Origin: Paraphysomonas bandaiensis
Lineage: Eukaryota; Chrysophyceae
Length of the DNA: 64,000 bases
Direction: 5' to 3'
Assembly (NCBI GenBank): GCA_965644295.1
Contig: CBFFRP010000064.1
Location: forward strand, 1 to 64,000
Shown: positions 1 through 11,345 of the stretch, one piece after another
Position numbering within the stretch: the first letter of the stretch is position 1
How the letters are laid out: each line of letters opens with the position of its first letter
The notes under the pieces: model-generated
The model's database searches: none
Told to the model about the DNA's origin: nothing
Seen by the model: only the letters and a program-made list of their open reading frames with translations
Translations under genes and position numbers: made by a program

Positions 1-3000
1 CCACAGCTACCAGAAGGTCTTTGTGATGGCTGCGCACAAGGCAAGGCTCACAGGAGGAAACATAGGCGCGAGACAAGGCAAATGATACCGACAAAAACCA
101 GAAGATCGCAGGAGCTTGGAGGACTTATAGCAGTTGATTTTACTGGACCATTTTCACCTCCAGCAATAGTCACAGGAAACACCGTAGTCTTTGGAGCTAC
201 CGATGCAGCTTCAAGATACAGTTGGACATTCTATGGAAAACACAGAACCGAGGATTTTGTCATTGAGTGCATTCAGAAAATTGTGGATTATCTGCATTCG
301 AAAGGCAAACGGCTAATACACTATCATGCTGATGGTGGCCGTGAGCTAGTATCACATCGTGTACTGAACTTGCTGAGAAAATTAGGATCAACCTGGACCT
401 TCAACGCTCCGTACACGCCAGAAGACAACCCCATACAAGAACGACCATGGCGCACGACCAAGGAAAGAACGCTTGCATCCATTTGCAACTCGGGCCTACC
501 ACCCAACTTCTGGGAACAGGCTATGTCCACCGTCACGCATATGAAAAATCGCCTGCCATGCGCCACTGCAAAGGGATTCATATCACCGTATCAGTTCATC
601 CACGACGAGGCCCCCGATTTATCTTACGCCAGGATTTGGGGCTGCAAATGCCATACATTCATAGACAAGTCTCAGAGAAGAAACGATTGGTCTCCACATA
701 GCCATATTGGGTACTTCATGGGATACCGAGAAGATGGACCAGGGTACGTCATATATGTACCTTCACTCAAGGACTTCGTAATCTCAAGTCACGTCTTTTT
801 CAATGAGTGCATCCCCGACGTCAAGGAAAACTACTACGCTGAAATCGAATCATCACTGAGAGAAGAAAATTCAGAGAATCGAACAACCGAGAGCTTCCAA
901 TACCTCGTTGGAATGACCCACACAGATCCACAGGATGGCCTCCAATACATCACGACAAGAATCACAGTCATCAAAGGCCACGTGGCTGCTTACAGAGGAT
1001 TGGCCCCACGAGAAAATGAAGGGCGAGTCATCGAGTTAAATGACCCAATACACGCTGCGGACATCGAAAGATACACCGCCGAGCACTTCAGTTATCAGAA
1101 CGCGGTATCACCCCCGCAAGAGGAACCAGGATGCCCCGTGGAAGGAACAGCTCCAGGGAGGAGCAGTTCAACCGATAGCCGTCATGACGCCACACGGGGC
1201 GGGAGTCACAGCCATTTGAGAGGACCCTACTCAAATGAAAAGGAGGCAAGGCCTCGCCGCACAGCAGAAGCTCAGCGGAATACAGTGCCGAAGGAGGCAC
1301 GGGGTGACAACAAGCGTGATCACCCTGCTCGTAAGGTCAAACGAGCTATCAAGACTGTGAATTCCCAGGGTGACAGGAGCCGGCAAAGCCCGGATGGCAC
1401 AATTACGGGTGTAAGGACACCCCACCGACACAAGGTGAGCCGTTGCGTAAAGAAAAGTCTCCACAGCAAGAGGCAGACCAGGAAAAGGGTAATCATGAAT
1501 GTACACAAATTCGGTGATAATATATACCACTGTGATGTTGATAAAAGATATTTGTACAACCACAAAACACCTGATAAACATGATAGTTACAGAACATTAT
1601 ACATGAATGATGTTGACATCATTATGCATGCAAATGACACATGTAGCAATGATGTACCTAACACACCTAACAATGTTGGCGAGGCACTATCAGGCAGGTA
1701 CAAGGAACAATGGCTGAAAGCCATCAACAAAGAAATCAAGTCTCTAGAGAGCAAAGGCTGTTGGAGGATAACGACACCACCAGCAAATTCCAACATTATA
1801 AGGGGAAAATTCGTGTTTAGGGTAAAGGTCAAGCGAGATGAGGTTACCTTCAAGGCGAGGTTAGTGGCTCAAGGTTTCTCCCAGGTCGAGGGTAAAGACT
1901 ACAACGAAACCTACAGCCCAGTCGCAAAGGCCACATCAATGAGAACAGTCATAGCACTAGCAACTATACTTGGGTTGGAGCTTCACCAGGTAGATTTCTC
2001 CACTGCTTACATCAATGCAGACCTCCAAGAGGAAATTTACATGTATCCACCCGCTGGTCTCAATGTTCCAAACGGTAAAGTCCTCAGACTTCTAAAGAGT
2101 ATATACGGACTCAAACAGTCCGGGTTAAATTGGTATAAATGTTGTACTAATTATTTGTTAGACTGTGGTTTTACCAGATTAGTGTCCGACCCGTGCATAT
2201 TCACGAAATCAATCAATGGTCGACCCATAATTCTGGCAGTTTACGTCGATGACATCATTATCGCCGGTAAAAGTAGGACTGACATCATCCAAATCAAGAA
2301 TTCGTTAGCTGAAAAATTCGACATTCATGATCTCGGCCTCCTAGATTACTACCTCGGCATATTCGTCAAACAGGATATACAGAATCGAACTACGACACTA
2401 AATCAATCTCAATACATACGGAACCTACTCCACAGATTCAACATGGAAGATTGCAAGCCACGTAGTCACCCCATGACAACAAATTTTCATATAGACATTC
2501 TCGAAAAGAAACAACTATCTCAAGAAAATCAAGAATTTGTCCAAAATTTTCCTTACAAGGAGCTCATAGGTTCACTTATGTATATTGCTGTGTGCACTAG
2601 ACCTGATATTGCATATGCTGTAAACACCCTTGCTCGTTTCAGTACTAATCCAAATCTAACTACATGCAAAGCCGCATTAAACATACTTAGGTACCTCAAA
2701 GGCACTATCGATCAAGGTCTACAGTACTCCGGGAAGTCTGTTACTTTAACTGGATTCGCTGACAGTGATTGGGCACGCTGTAACTTAACTCGCAGGTCGA
2801 CCACAGCGTTTTGCTTCTTTATTGGAAATTGTCTCATTTCCTGGCAATCACGACTCCAGACCACTGTAGCTCTATCCTCTACAGAAGCGGAGTATATGGC
2901 ACTATCAACAGCATGTCAAGAAGCTATTTGGCTACGGTCACTACTCTCGGAATTGGGCTTCCACATGCCATACTCAACAACCATATGGTGTGACAACAAA

Positions 3001-3297
3001 GGTGCAATTCAACTATGCCTAAACCCCGTACACCACCGACGAACAAAACATATTGCCATCAGATATCACTTCATAAGAGAACAAGTCGCATCGCACTCTA
3101 TTATTGTTGATTACATGCCTACAAACGAGATGCTGGCCGACATTCTAACTAAACCCCTCACATCAAACACGTTCCACAGATTGCGGGATTCACTAATGGG
3201 GGGGGGAGGTATCAACATACCTGCTAGCAATAAAAGAACAAAAGTATCTATCCCACCGGCAGAGAACTCAACCAAGAGACCACGATGGATGACTTAG
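1..3297 (+). mobile_element. Ty1/copia retrotransposon pol polyprotein, 5'-truncated by window edge
   Basis: One reading frame is open from base 1 to the stop at 3295-3297, so the element continues to the left of the window. It begins inside the pre-integrase zinc finger (CDGCAQGKAH at about 22-54). The first in-window ATG is at 82, and numbering from it the integrase catalytic residues are D19, D84 and E120, a DD(35)E arrangement. A reverse transcriptase follows with YVDD at residues 721-724, then RNase H with the motifs FADSDW, STEAEY and CDNKGA, and the typical copia end LADILTKPL. The order integrase-RT-RNase H identifies Ty1/copia rather than Ty3/gypsy. No frameshift or stop is visible across 3.3 kb, so this copy looks young or recently active. 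Gag and protease lie outside the window. A long low-complexity stretch (about residues 330-490) between integrase and RT is usual for copia. Confidence 0.96.
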
Positions 3298-3452
3298 AGA
3301 TCTACGGAGTTTCCCACGAGTATGCTGTATGTTGACATCAGTGTAATCCACAATCTGTGATTGCCCTCGTGGGTTTTACCCTCAGTAGAACTATCTCCAA
3401 ATATATACACCTATATCCATATATCTATGTATACGCCATATGATTATTTCAT

Positions 3453-3725
3453 TGAGGGGGAGTATTAGGAGTCATTGATTCACGTATATCTCTTAACGCG
3501 TGAATACAACACACATATACAATGAAATACCAAATAGACTGAATAATTACCAAACTATACATGATACGCGACTGTACAAGATACGCACATGTGTATGGTG
3601 CTAACGCTCTGCTCAAACGTGTCTTGCTATTATACTATTAGGCCTTATCGTTCAATCTTTATCTCTAATAATATCAAGTATATTCTTGCTAAATATTAAG
3701 ACTAACCTTAAATCTTATTTAAAAG
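3453..3725 (+). repeat. Polypurine tract and 3' LTR of the copia element (right end not fixed)
   Basis: A copia-type polypurine tract (TTGAGGGGGAGTATTAGG) lies at 3453-3470, and the LTR should start at about 3465. The LTR assignment is supported by a second copy: 3551-3720 is almost identical to the reverse complement of about 22150-22325. The first bases read TATTAGG where TGTTAGG would be expected, perhaps a mutated terminus. The right boundary is uncertain. The two copies diverge after 3720, so I give 3725 as the last base supported by the comparison. The real end may lie further right. Confidence 0.75.
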
Positions 3726-4806
3726 CAGAAGTGACTGTCTGATTGTAGACATTCACTAGAGAAGCAGATTCAAGTCATTCATGTTCGACATCGAAGTTAA
3801 TTATAATATATGTGGTATATCAGAATTGCTGCTGATGACTGAAGTCATTGCATTTTTCCAACTAGCACCTCCTGAACAACATCCGTCTCCCAGATTTACA
3901 AAGGGCATATCTGAACATACCATACATGACATTGTGATATAGGTTCTATTTAGTAGAAATATGAGGAAAAGAGAAGAAAACCAACCTCTTTTTTTACCTT
4001 CTTTCTCTAAACTCTCTGTGTGGGGTAATTCTTTCTTAAAAGTTTACATTTACACCACCTCATATTACCTTTGACTAGTAGAGAGCTTCATCATGTATGT
4101 AGTTTGTAACGTTTATGATTAGGTTGCGTAAAACTAACATAATATCATATGCACTCGCCGGTATCAAATTGATGGTATATTATACGTACACACACGAAAA
4201 GACGATGTGTATGGGTATATATAGTATAATATTATATAATATAATCGGTTGCACCAAGGTGCTTGCAGCAATGCACAAGCAGTCCCGAGACAACTGAGCA
4301 TTTCGTAATCTGTGTTGTTACCACTATAATATAGTCTATAGAGTAATAGATAGATAAATGCCATAAGTTCTCTCATGTAATAATCAGATCTTTAAAATAT
4401 ATATATAATATAATATATAGTCAATACAGACAGTAGTAAAAACAAGCTATTTTCAAACTTAGGAAAAAAGTTTCCCCAAATATTTTTATTAATATGGTTT
4501 CTAGTTGAATATACATATTTTAAGATGAAACTTTTTTTAAGGATATACTGCAGCTTGAATGTTGATAAGTAAGGTAATATATATTATTATCAAGCTGTTT
4601 TTAGGTTCTTAAACAAGTTTTTATTACTTTATTGTTTTATTGCTGCATGCAAAATACAATAGACAATATTATACTCATTATAAACTTAAAATTGCAAGAA
4701 ACGCAAACGGTTAATATCTTTCTTCATATGTTGCAGTTATCATCAATTGTTACAGAATTTTGATGAGCAAGCATAATAACAAGAGTACCTTCATCAACAA
4801 ATTTCT
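3726..4806. other. AT-rich stretch with no gene; weak repeat fragment
   Basis: No coding region is supported here. The sequence is rich in A/T with several TATATA runs. At 4246-4300 there is a weak match to the 3' part of the LINE-derived repeat family described below (GGTTGCACCAAGGTGCTTG, then GCACAAGCAG). A short match to bases near 10990 (GTATCAAATTGATGGTAT at 4162-4179) suggests old repeat debris. Confidence 0.5.
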
Positions 4807-5067
4807 TCAATCCCCTCGTTCTCTTCTTTTGTCGTCTTGATTTATTCTTCTTCTGTAGTCCTCCTCGTCGGCTTCGGAAGTTATTGAATCTTCATCATCA
4901 TGAACAACGCTCCTCTTTCGCGAGCAGTTCGGCTCAGAAGTATCGGCAGCAGGGCGAACTCGTTCTTTGGCAATAATGAGGGCATCAATTTGTTCCTGTT
5001 GATGCCTCACCATCATTTCCGTCAACGATAAAATCGTCTTCTCCTGCTGATCCAGTGTGTATCTCAC
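4807..5067 (-). CDS. Possible C-terminal exon or fragment of an acidic, coiled-coil-like protein
   Basis: I do not recognise this 86-residue reading frame. It starts with a Gln/Glu-rich helical stretch (about residues 5-40, with DQQEKTILSL and RHQQEQIDAL) and ends in a mixed acidic/basic tail (DDEDSITSEADEED, then RRRINQDDKRRERGD). The composition looks protein-like rather than random. It could be the last exon of a gene, or a remnant of a transposon-encoded DNA-binding protein, since acidic tails are common in those. No upstream exon could be joined with confidence. The surrounding region is degenerate. Confidence 0.3.
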   Translation of the reverse strand: MRYTLDQQEKTILSLTEMMVRHQQEQIDALIIAKERVRPAADTSEPNCSRKRSVVHDDEDSITSEADEEDYRRRINQDDKRRERGD

Positions 5068-5589
5068 AGTACTGCGAATATTGCGAACAGTTAAAAGCTA
5101 CCCAACTGTTGTTGATATTATACTTCATTAGATTACTAACATCTCATTCCAAATATTACTATATATTACTTCCCAAAAGACGTAGTAAGAAGCAAATACG
5201 GCAAAGGCAGCAGCCGCGGGTCCTCCGACTCCTAGCACGAGACTGTCTGTGGCCAGCAGGTCAACAGCTCCTTCCACAACTTGACCACAAACTATCACCA
5301 CACAACCTATAAGTTCCCCCACTCAGCAAAAAATACACCTTCTACACTTCTAACACTTTCATGTCCCCCTCCACGTGAACCTCAACGTAGGCAACCGCCA
5401 GCTCTACTTTTACGGAGTCTTTACATATTCTACGCCTCTACATCAAAACATCATCATCATCCAACCCGCCTCGGAACGCTATTTTCTCATCTACAAAACT
5501 CTGAACCTCCCTTAAGTTTCGCGGACTCCTACCCAAATTAACCGCACCTTGACACCGAAGGATTATACGTCCGTAGCTCCCGCACATAC

Positions 5590-5740
5590 TCAAGAGTGAA
5601 AGTTGGTGCTTGTGATGACGCACAAGAGTGTTCAAAAGTAGGATATCAAAGTCTAGCACTAGAGTTATAGTTAAATTGAAATGCTAAATTAGTCTTGACT
5701 CTTATATAAACACCTATTGCTAAAAATAAGACACGCACTA
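5590..5740 (+). repeat. LINE-derived 3' end fragment
   Basis: This stretch shares the ordered motifs of the repeat family in this window: TTGGTGCTTGTGATGACGCACAAG, then TAGGATATCA, then a ~40 bp spacer and the 3' end CACCTATTGCTAAAAATAAGAC. It is 5'-truncated, as expected for a LINE copy. Confidence 0.6.
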
Positions 5741-5999
5741 CTATTACAATTTCTCTAACAGTAATAAAAATTATTACCTTCCTTAGGTTCAAAGAATAAT
5801 GTATGAAAAATTTCGATGCAGTAACCAACAAAACGATTTTATATGTTTGAGGTTCATATCCCGTCATACATACTTAGATACGAGAGAAGAGTCATTGTCT
5901 TGCACAGCCAAAATGAATCGGTGCACAACATGATGGTCAATTCACCAAACTAATACGGATTTGGTTTTGCCTGATGCATAAGGTTGGCATATAATTAAA

Positions 6000-6980
6000 T
6001 AATGTCAAAGGAGGGTCCTTCTTAGAAATAAATTCCTAATCATCATAGAACTCACTAGAGAGAAATTTCCCGACGGAAACTGATGTATCACGATAATGTT
6101 ATTCAATGTCCCCTCAATTAGAGTAAGTGGATCCTTCTGCAAGAAGCTCGGGCACATTCAATAATGAGAAGAGAACACCCACAGTGTCATGAGACTGTCC
6201 GAGCCACGACTTACCATTAGGAGTGATCCATTCAAGATATGCATCAAGGCTGGTGGAAACTTCTACGAATAACTTCCTCACCAACAGCTACCACGGATTC
6301 CCGAGACATCACATACATTATCGCGGCCATATAAAAGTCATTGAGAAAAGGGGCAGCGAAGAGAAGTCCCGCTCTTGCAACATCAAAGTTATCATAAGGA
6401 ACGTATTAATCGTCCACGGATTAGTCTGCACTTTCTCAATATTATACTACTGGCTGCTGTGGTGTCATCACCTTGGAGAGTAGTCAGTACAACACCCACA
6501 CTGTACACTCCTGCATATACAAAAATCACCCTATCACATTGCATCTCCTACTCAAACCTGTTCTCCCCCAATATACTGGGTAAAAGGCTGTAAACATAAG
6601 CATAACTGGTGTCTATATATTCTTGAGCATATCTCGAGTGCGGTCATTCATATGCTGAAATATCTTCCCGCAACTCCTTGCAACACATCCGCTAAATCGA
6701 ATCGGATATGCCGTGACTACACTATCCACATACTAGAGGAGCTCTGTGTTCATAAACTGAGATAGTTTATGAGCACATCTGTTGGAGATATACACATCTG
6801 TTCCAGGGGCATATATAGTGATGTTAATGTAACAGTGGCGCGACTAGGGGTGTCCTAGCATCACTGGTGGAGACATCAATGATTATATCCTCCTCTTCCA
6901 TGTCTTCAGATCTGGAGATGGTGGTATCGGCAGGGAGTTTTCTCACACCAACACGTTGACTCTACAGATTATAATACTGT
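6000..6980 (-). pseudogene. Candidate decayed minus-strand gene, family unknown
   Basis: Two minus-strand stretches have coding-like composition but are not continuous. The segment around 6840-6965 contains an acidic run (EDMEEEDIIID). The segment around 6125-6265 reads DAYLEWITPNGKSWLGQ followed by VGVLFSLLNVPELL before a stop. Stops and frame changes separate them. No catalytic motif is recognisable. It could be transposon-derived or an old host gene, and the limits given are approximate. Confidence 0.2.
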
Positions 6981-7660
6981 GCGGGTTACAATAAACGTTC
7001 GTATGTGTACTGATAGTCCCGGTACGCTCCAACCCTCTAGTATCTGGCGGTAATACTCGTATCTTCTAGCTAATCTCAGCATAACTACCATCTACGTCGT
7101 ATCTCATACTACAACCTACACTATTTCTTATTTTTATGCCATAATAGCCTCCTACACCACCCATACTTGTCATACCCAATTTTGCTACAATAGGGACAGT
7201 TATCCAGGTCATGGCAGGGGTTCTCAGGACAAACAGTTAATTTTATATAGCATATTGATAAGCGCATGGTCCAAAATGATATTTACGACTGGTAATATAT
7301 CTATGAAATGATACTCAAAATATTTTAATCGATTCTTTATTGGTATGCAGTTTAGCAGTTGGAAGAGTAAATAATAAAGTATATTCAATTGTTTTTATGC
7401 AATCAACGCCAGAAGCATGTCCATTTACAACAAAAAACAATTTTGTTTTTCTTTTTGCCAGTCAATTTCAGAAAATAGTGAACTTGAACGAAACAACCGT
7501 TCGGTGTTGCTATTTGCACTCATGCTGTGTTTCCTTAAATGCATTTCGTACTTCCTAAAATACGTTTACAAACAATAGTTGTAAATACGCCGCGTAATAT
7601 TATTATTGAAAGTACAGCACAGAAAGGAAACTTTAAAACACAGAATCAGTCCATAAGCAT

Positions 7661-8275
7661 CTACATATTTTTAGGACCTTCCTCCCTTTCCGGCTCAAAG
7701 CTCATTCCTTCTTGAAGTGGTGGTACTTTTCCAATTAATTCTCTTGGCAGCGGACGCCTACGAAACTCTGGCGGCACAATTGGTTGGCTAACATGTTTCA
7801 AGAATTGCCTACGTTGCAGCCAAAAGCTACGACTTTTGTCAAACACAAAATCTTCTCCGAACTTATAAAAAAGGCCACACATTATTCCTATAGTTGCAAC
7901 TGATAGCCTTCTAGACATTACCATCCTTGGAAAGAAGCCACTCATCTCAAAGTACGCAAATGTAGAGATGCAAGTTCCTGCACCAGAAAGGGCATAATTC
8001 CATATATCATCCGTCTGGCGAATCAAACGGAGTGAAAGCACACCAACACAGAAATTAGTGCCGATTGCAGTCGCCGCAACGGACCACGCTAGTCCCATCC
8101 GAAACGCCATATTACCAATATAATAACCGGTACTTACCCCTGACACAGCACCAATTATAGTCGACGCCGGTACTCTGGTCATAAAAAACTGTTTCGCTTT
8201 GCTGAAAGTTAATTTCTCAGAATCATATGAGCCATGCTGCAATAGCGACGGAATAAACATACTTAGAGGGGCCAC
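7661..8275 (-). CDS. Tim17/Tim22/Tim23 (PRAT) family-like mitochondrial membrane protein
   Basis: The 204-residue protein has four hydrophobic segments at about residues 37-58, 64-84, 92-108 and 124-142. Glycine-rich helices (TIIGAVSGVSTGYYIG) and the motif RQTDDIWNYALSGAG resemble the PRAT signature in which a charged loop leads to WN...AG. This family includes the Tim17/22/23 translocase subunits and the complex I subunit B14.7 (NDUFA11). The hydrophilic Pro/Arg-rich C-terminal tail (about residues 150-204) is longer than in classical Tim17 proteins. A role in the inner mitochondrial membrane is inferred, not shown. The ATG at 8275 is the first that gives the full first helix. A longer frame extends upstream only because it runs through the microsatellite, and I reject that. 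The gene is head to head with the gene at 9364. Confidence 0.6.
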   Translation of the reverse strand: MAPLSMFIPSLLQHGSYDSEKLTFSKAKQFFMTRVPASTIIGAVSGVSTGYYIGNMAFRMGLAWSVAATAIGTNFCVGVLSLRLIRQTDDIWNYALSGAGTCISTFAYFEMSGFFPRMVMSRRLSVATIGIMCGLFYKFGEDFVFDKSRSFWLQRRQFLKHVSQPIVPPEFRRRPLPRELIGKVPPLQEGMSFEPEREEGPKNM

Positions 8276-8373
8276 TTAGAACTTTATGAAGTACTGGTAC
8301 ACTGGTGAAATGGTCAACGAAATATCGCCTTTCCAGTTTCAGTCGGAATGTGTGAATGGTACACATGCAGCAC

Positions 8374-9328
8374 TGTATGTATGTATGTATGTATGTATGT
8401 ATGTATGTATGTATGTATGTATGTATGTATGTATGTATGTATGTATGTATGTATGTATGTATGTATGTATGTATGTATGTATGTATGTATGTATGTATGT
8501 ATGTATGTATGTATGTAGGTATGTATGTATGTATGTATGTATGTATGTATGTATGTATGTATGTATGTATGTATGTATGTATGTATGTATGTATGTATGT
8601 ATGTATGTATGTATGTATGGATGTATGTATGTATGTATGTATGTATGTATGTATGTATGTATGTATGTATGTATGTATGTATGTATGTATGTATGTATGT
8701 ATGTATGTATGTATGTATGTATGTATGTATGTATGTATGTATGTATGTATGTATGTATGTATGTATGTATGTATGTATGTATGTATGTATGTATGTATGT
8801 ATGTATGTATGTATGTATGTATGTATGTATGTATGTATGTATGTATGTATGTATGTATGTATGTATGTATGTATGTATGTATGTATGTATGTATGTATGT
8901 ATGTATGTATGTATGTATGTATGTATGTATGTATGTATGTATGTATGTATGTATGTATGTATGTATGTATGTATGTATGTATGTATGTATGTATGTATGT
9001 ATGTATGTATGTATGTATGTATGTATGTATGTATGTATGTATGTATGTATGTATGTATGTATGTATGTATGTATGTATGTATGTATGTATGTATGTATGT
9101 ATGTATGTATGTATGTATGTATGTATGTATGTATGTATGTATGTATGTATGTATGTATGTATGTATGTATGTATGTATGTATGTATGTATGTATGTATGT
9201 ATGTATGTATGTATGTATGTATGTATGTATGTATGTATGTATGTATGTATGTATGTATGTATGTATGTATGTATGTATGTATGTATGTATGTATGTATGT
9301 ATGTATGTATGTATGTATGTATGTGTGT
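8374..9328 (+). repeat. Very long (ATGT)n tetranucleotide microsatellite, ~237 units
   Basis: About 950 bp consist of ATGT/GTAT repeated almost without change. I see only two substitutions, at 8518 (T to G) and 8620 (T to G), and a terminal GTGTGT. It fills most of the 1088 bp between the start codons of the divergent genes at 8275 (minus) and 9364 (plus). Because the unit contains no stop in any phase, it creates long artificial reading frames (MYVC and YIHT repeats) on both strands. The true length may differ from the assembled length. Confidence 0.98.
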
Positions 9329-9363
9329 AATCTGCATTACATATCCCAAGATTAGCTAAGAAA

Positions 9364-9966
9364 ATGTTTCTGCGATCATCCCGGGTATCATTTCTGAGAA
9401 GTCGTCTGACTGTTCCTTTTGCAAGATCACAATGCACAGATACGGGGCGAGATTTGTCGCACTTTGGTAATATTTTAGGGGGTGAGAAAATTAATCAGGA
9501 GTGCTTGGAAACACTTCGCGTGTGGCACAAGGCTGTGTCGTCTGCGCACTCTAGCACTGTTTCTATCAATGAACTGGGCGAGGAATTGTCGAATCATATT
9601 AATGAGAAGTGTGTATTCCACCCTCCTACTTACTTCAAGGCATGGGAAGGAAGAGACGAGTTTCTTGTCATCATATCATGTGTGAGCGAAGTATTCGGTA
9701 AATCCTTTACGTACCATCGTCAGTGGATCTCTCCCGATGGTAAAGACTGGGCATTGGAATTTACTGCTAATATTGGTAACTCCAACCTGACTATATCTGG
9801 AATCGATGTAGTCAAACTTGGCGACGATGGAAAGATAATTGATTTTGCTGTCCTTGCTCGTCCTCCTAACGCCGTAGCTGAGTTGAAGAGTCAGATGATG
9901 AAGAAAGCAACACCAAAGTTAATGAAGCTCAAGGCGAAGCAGGCGGCGAGCAAGTTATTCGGCTGA
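9364..9966 (+). CDS. SnoaL/NTF2-like fold protein, probably mitochondrial
   Basis: The 200-residue protein begins with a basic, Ser/Arg-rich segment without acidic residues (MFLRSSRVSFLRSRL), consistent with a mitochondrial presequence. Residues about 50-170 resemble the NTF2/SnoaL alpha+beta fold: an N-terminal helix region, a loop CVFHPPTYFKAWEGRDEF typical of SnoaL-like proteins, then beta strands with HRQWISPDGKDWALEFTAN and a DGKIIDFAVLARPP ending. The C-terminal tail is Lys-rich (MMKKATPKLMKLKAKQAA). SnoaL-like proteins include enzymes and small-molecule-binding proteins, so the function cannot be set. The ATG at 9364 directly follows the microsatellite. No intron is apparent. Confidence 0.65.
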   Translation: MFLRSSRVSFLRSRLTVPFARSQCTDTGRDLSHFGNILGGEKINQECLETLRVWHKAVSSAHSSTVSINELGEELSNHINEKCVFHPPTYFKAWEGRDEFLVIISCVSEVFGKSFTYHRQWISPDGKDWALEFTANIGNSNLTISGIDVVKLGDDGKIIDFAVLARPPNAVAELKSQMMKKATPKLMKLKAKQAASKLFG

Positions 9967-10599
9967 CTGTTCCAGTTAAATGTCGCTGAGAATTTGACCG
10001 AAACACTATCCATATGTTAGACATTAGTCCTATTATACCTACTGTTTGTTTTTTCGTCGATAAATGGTTTGTTTCAAATATGTTGTAAGTGTAGATTTTA
10101 GGGGTGTAAGTAATGAAGGGCCAATTAAAAATCACTGCAACAACCATTGTTGATGTTGAATTGTATAAGTTATATAGATATGAAACGCTTTGAATAAGGA
10201 TAGTTTTTCACTTTCATTGCATGACTTATACTGATCCTGCTACGTTTCCTTCTAAATCATGCATTATATACTTCAGCTCTTTATAGTCAATCATCAATCA
10301 ACTCTTATTAATAGGGTGGTACAGGATACAGGCAGGGTTGCGTATCAATTATCGATTAATTGTCGATTATTGAAATTGAAAGTTGTAATTGACACAGCAA
10401 ATCATATTTGACTACAGCTTCCTTTAATCAATTGAACAAAAGATTCCACTAATTTTTGTTTTGAAAAATCCAATTTTTACGACAAAATACGAAATTTGGT
10501 GGGAAGCAATAAATCTATTGAACTTCTCTCACATATCATTTCATTTTACTGAGCGATAAACTGGTACAAATATCATTGCTCGAGTGTTCTTCTAGAAAA

Positions 10600-10990
10600 T
10601 ATTTTGTGTGATACAAAAGACACAAATAAGCCTCACATCTGTAGACGTCCTTGGGACTTGACGAATAAACAGGCATCCGGGAACGGGCCCACCTCAACGA
10701 CAGTCGGGGTTTTGGGCTGCCTGTTGAAGTCAAGCATCCGGGATATTCACCTCAAGGAGGACTCAAAAATTTTGAAGTCAGCAGATATCAGGTATATCAA
10801 CATTCTGCTTCCCCACTGCGTTTGCTTTGAGTGATAGAGCGAAAGCAGTTGCACCTTGGTGCTTTCGTAGCGTTGAATATAGTAGGATATCAGAGGTATA
10901 AACACTAGTTAGTTATATTATTGAAATGCTATATTAGTTCTGACCCTTACACGCCGGTTGCTAATAATCAGCAATTCACGACTACCTTGC
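10600..10990 (+). repeat. LINE-derived repeat copy (modules A + B + 3' end)
   Basis: This copy contains module A (ACGAATAAACAGGCATCCGGG, later GTTGAAGTCAAGCATCCGGGAT), then module B (GCAGATATCAGGTATATCAACATTCTG and GCGTTTGCTTTGAGTGATAG). The shared 3' end follows (TTGCACCTTGGTGCTTTCGTAGCG, TAGGATATCAGAGG, and the final TTGCTAATAAT). It is the only copy in the window that shows both modules in order, so it helps to reconstruct the family. It lies inside the hAT element. Confidence 0.75.
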
Positions 10991-11277
10991 CAGTATCAAA
11001 TCGATGGTATTTAAAATATTTCAATTAATTGAAGTGGGTTGTATTGTTGTAGTCAATTGTAGTTGTGTTTCCTGTCCAAATTTCAATTATTTCAATTTCA
11101 ATAATTAACAATTGAGTACATAATATACACATCTGACTTAACTCCACTGCTTTGAGCTAGAATACTTTTCATCTGAAACTACCCCAAGTAAAAACTTCAT
11201 AGGCAACTATTGCATAGTTTTTGTACATCGTACACGTAATAGAAACAAGCCTATTCTTTCACACTAAATAGTACATT

Positions 11278-11345
11278 GAATAGAGTAGGATATCAAATTT
11301 AAGCACTGACTCGTAAACACCTATTGCTACTAATAAGACATTTAC
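11278..11345 (+). repeat. Short LINE 3'-end fragment
   Basis: TAGGATATCAAATTTAAGCACTGACTCGTAAACACCTATTGCTACTAATAAGAC matches only the last ~60 bp of the repeat family, a strongly 5'-truncated copy. Confidence 0.6.

Larger units (their letters stand above)
5068..7660. other. Gene-poor region with degenerate minus-strand coding traces
   Basis: No intact gene was found. A fragment of the LINE-derived repeat family lies at 5590-5740. On the minus strand there are short protein-like stretches interrupted by stops and frameshifts. One near 6125-6265 reads as ...LDAYLEWITPNGKSWLGQ... and runs to a stop. Another near 6840-6965 reads as ...RSEDMEEEDIIIDVSTS.... They suggest a decayed minus-strand gene or transposon, but I could not assign a family. 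Confidence 0.4.

Noticed and set aside
5840-5870. Possible tRNA T-arm (GGTTCATATCCC)
   Set aside because: No matching acceptor, D or anticodon arm could be found around it.
8223-9437. Long minus-strand frame with YIHT repeats and plus-strand frames with MYVC repeats (up to ~400 codons)
   Set aside because: They are translations of the (ATGT)n microsatellite, which has no stop in any phase. They are not genes.
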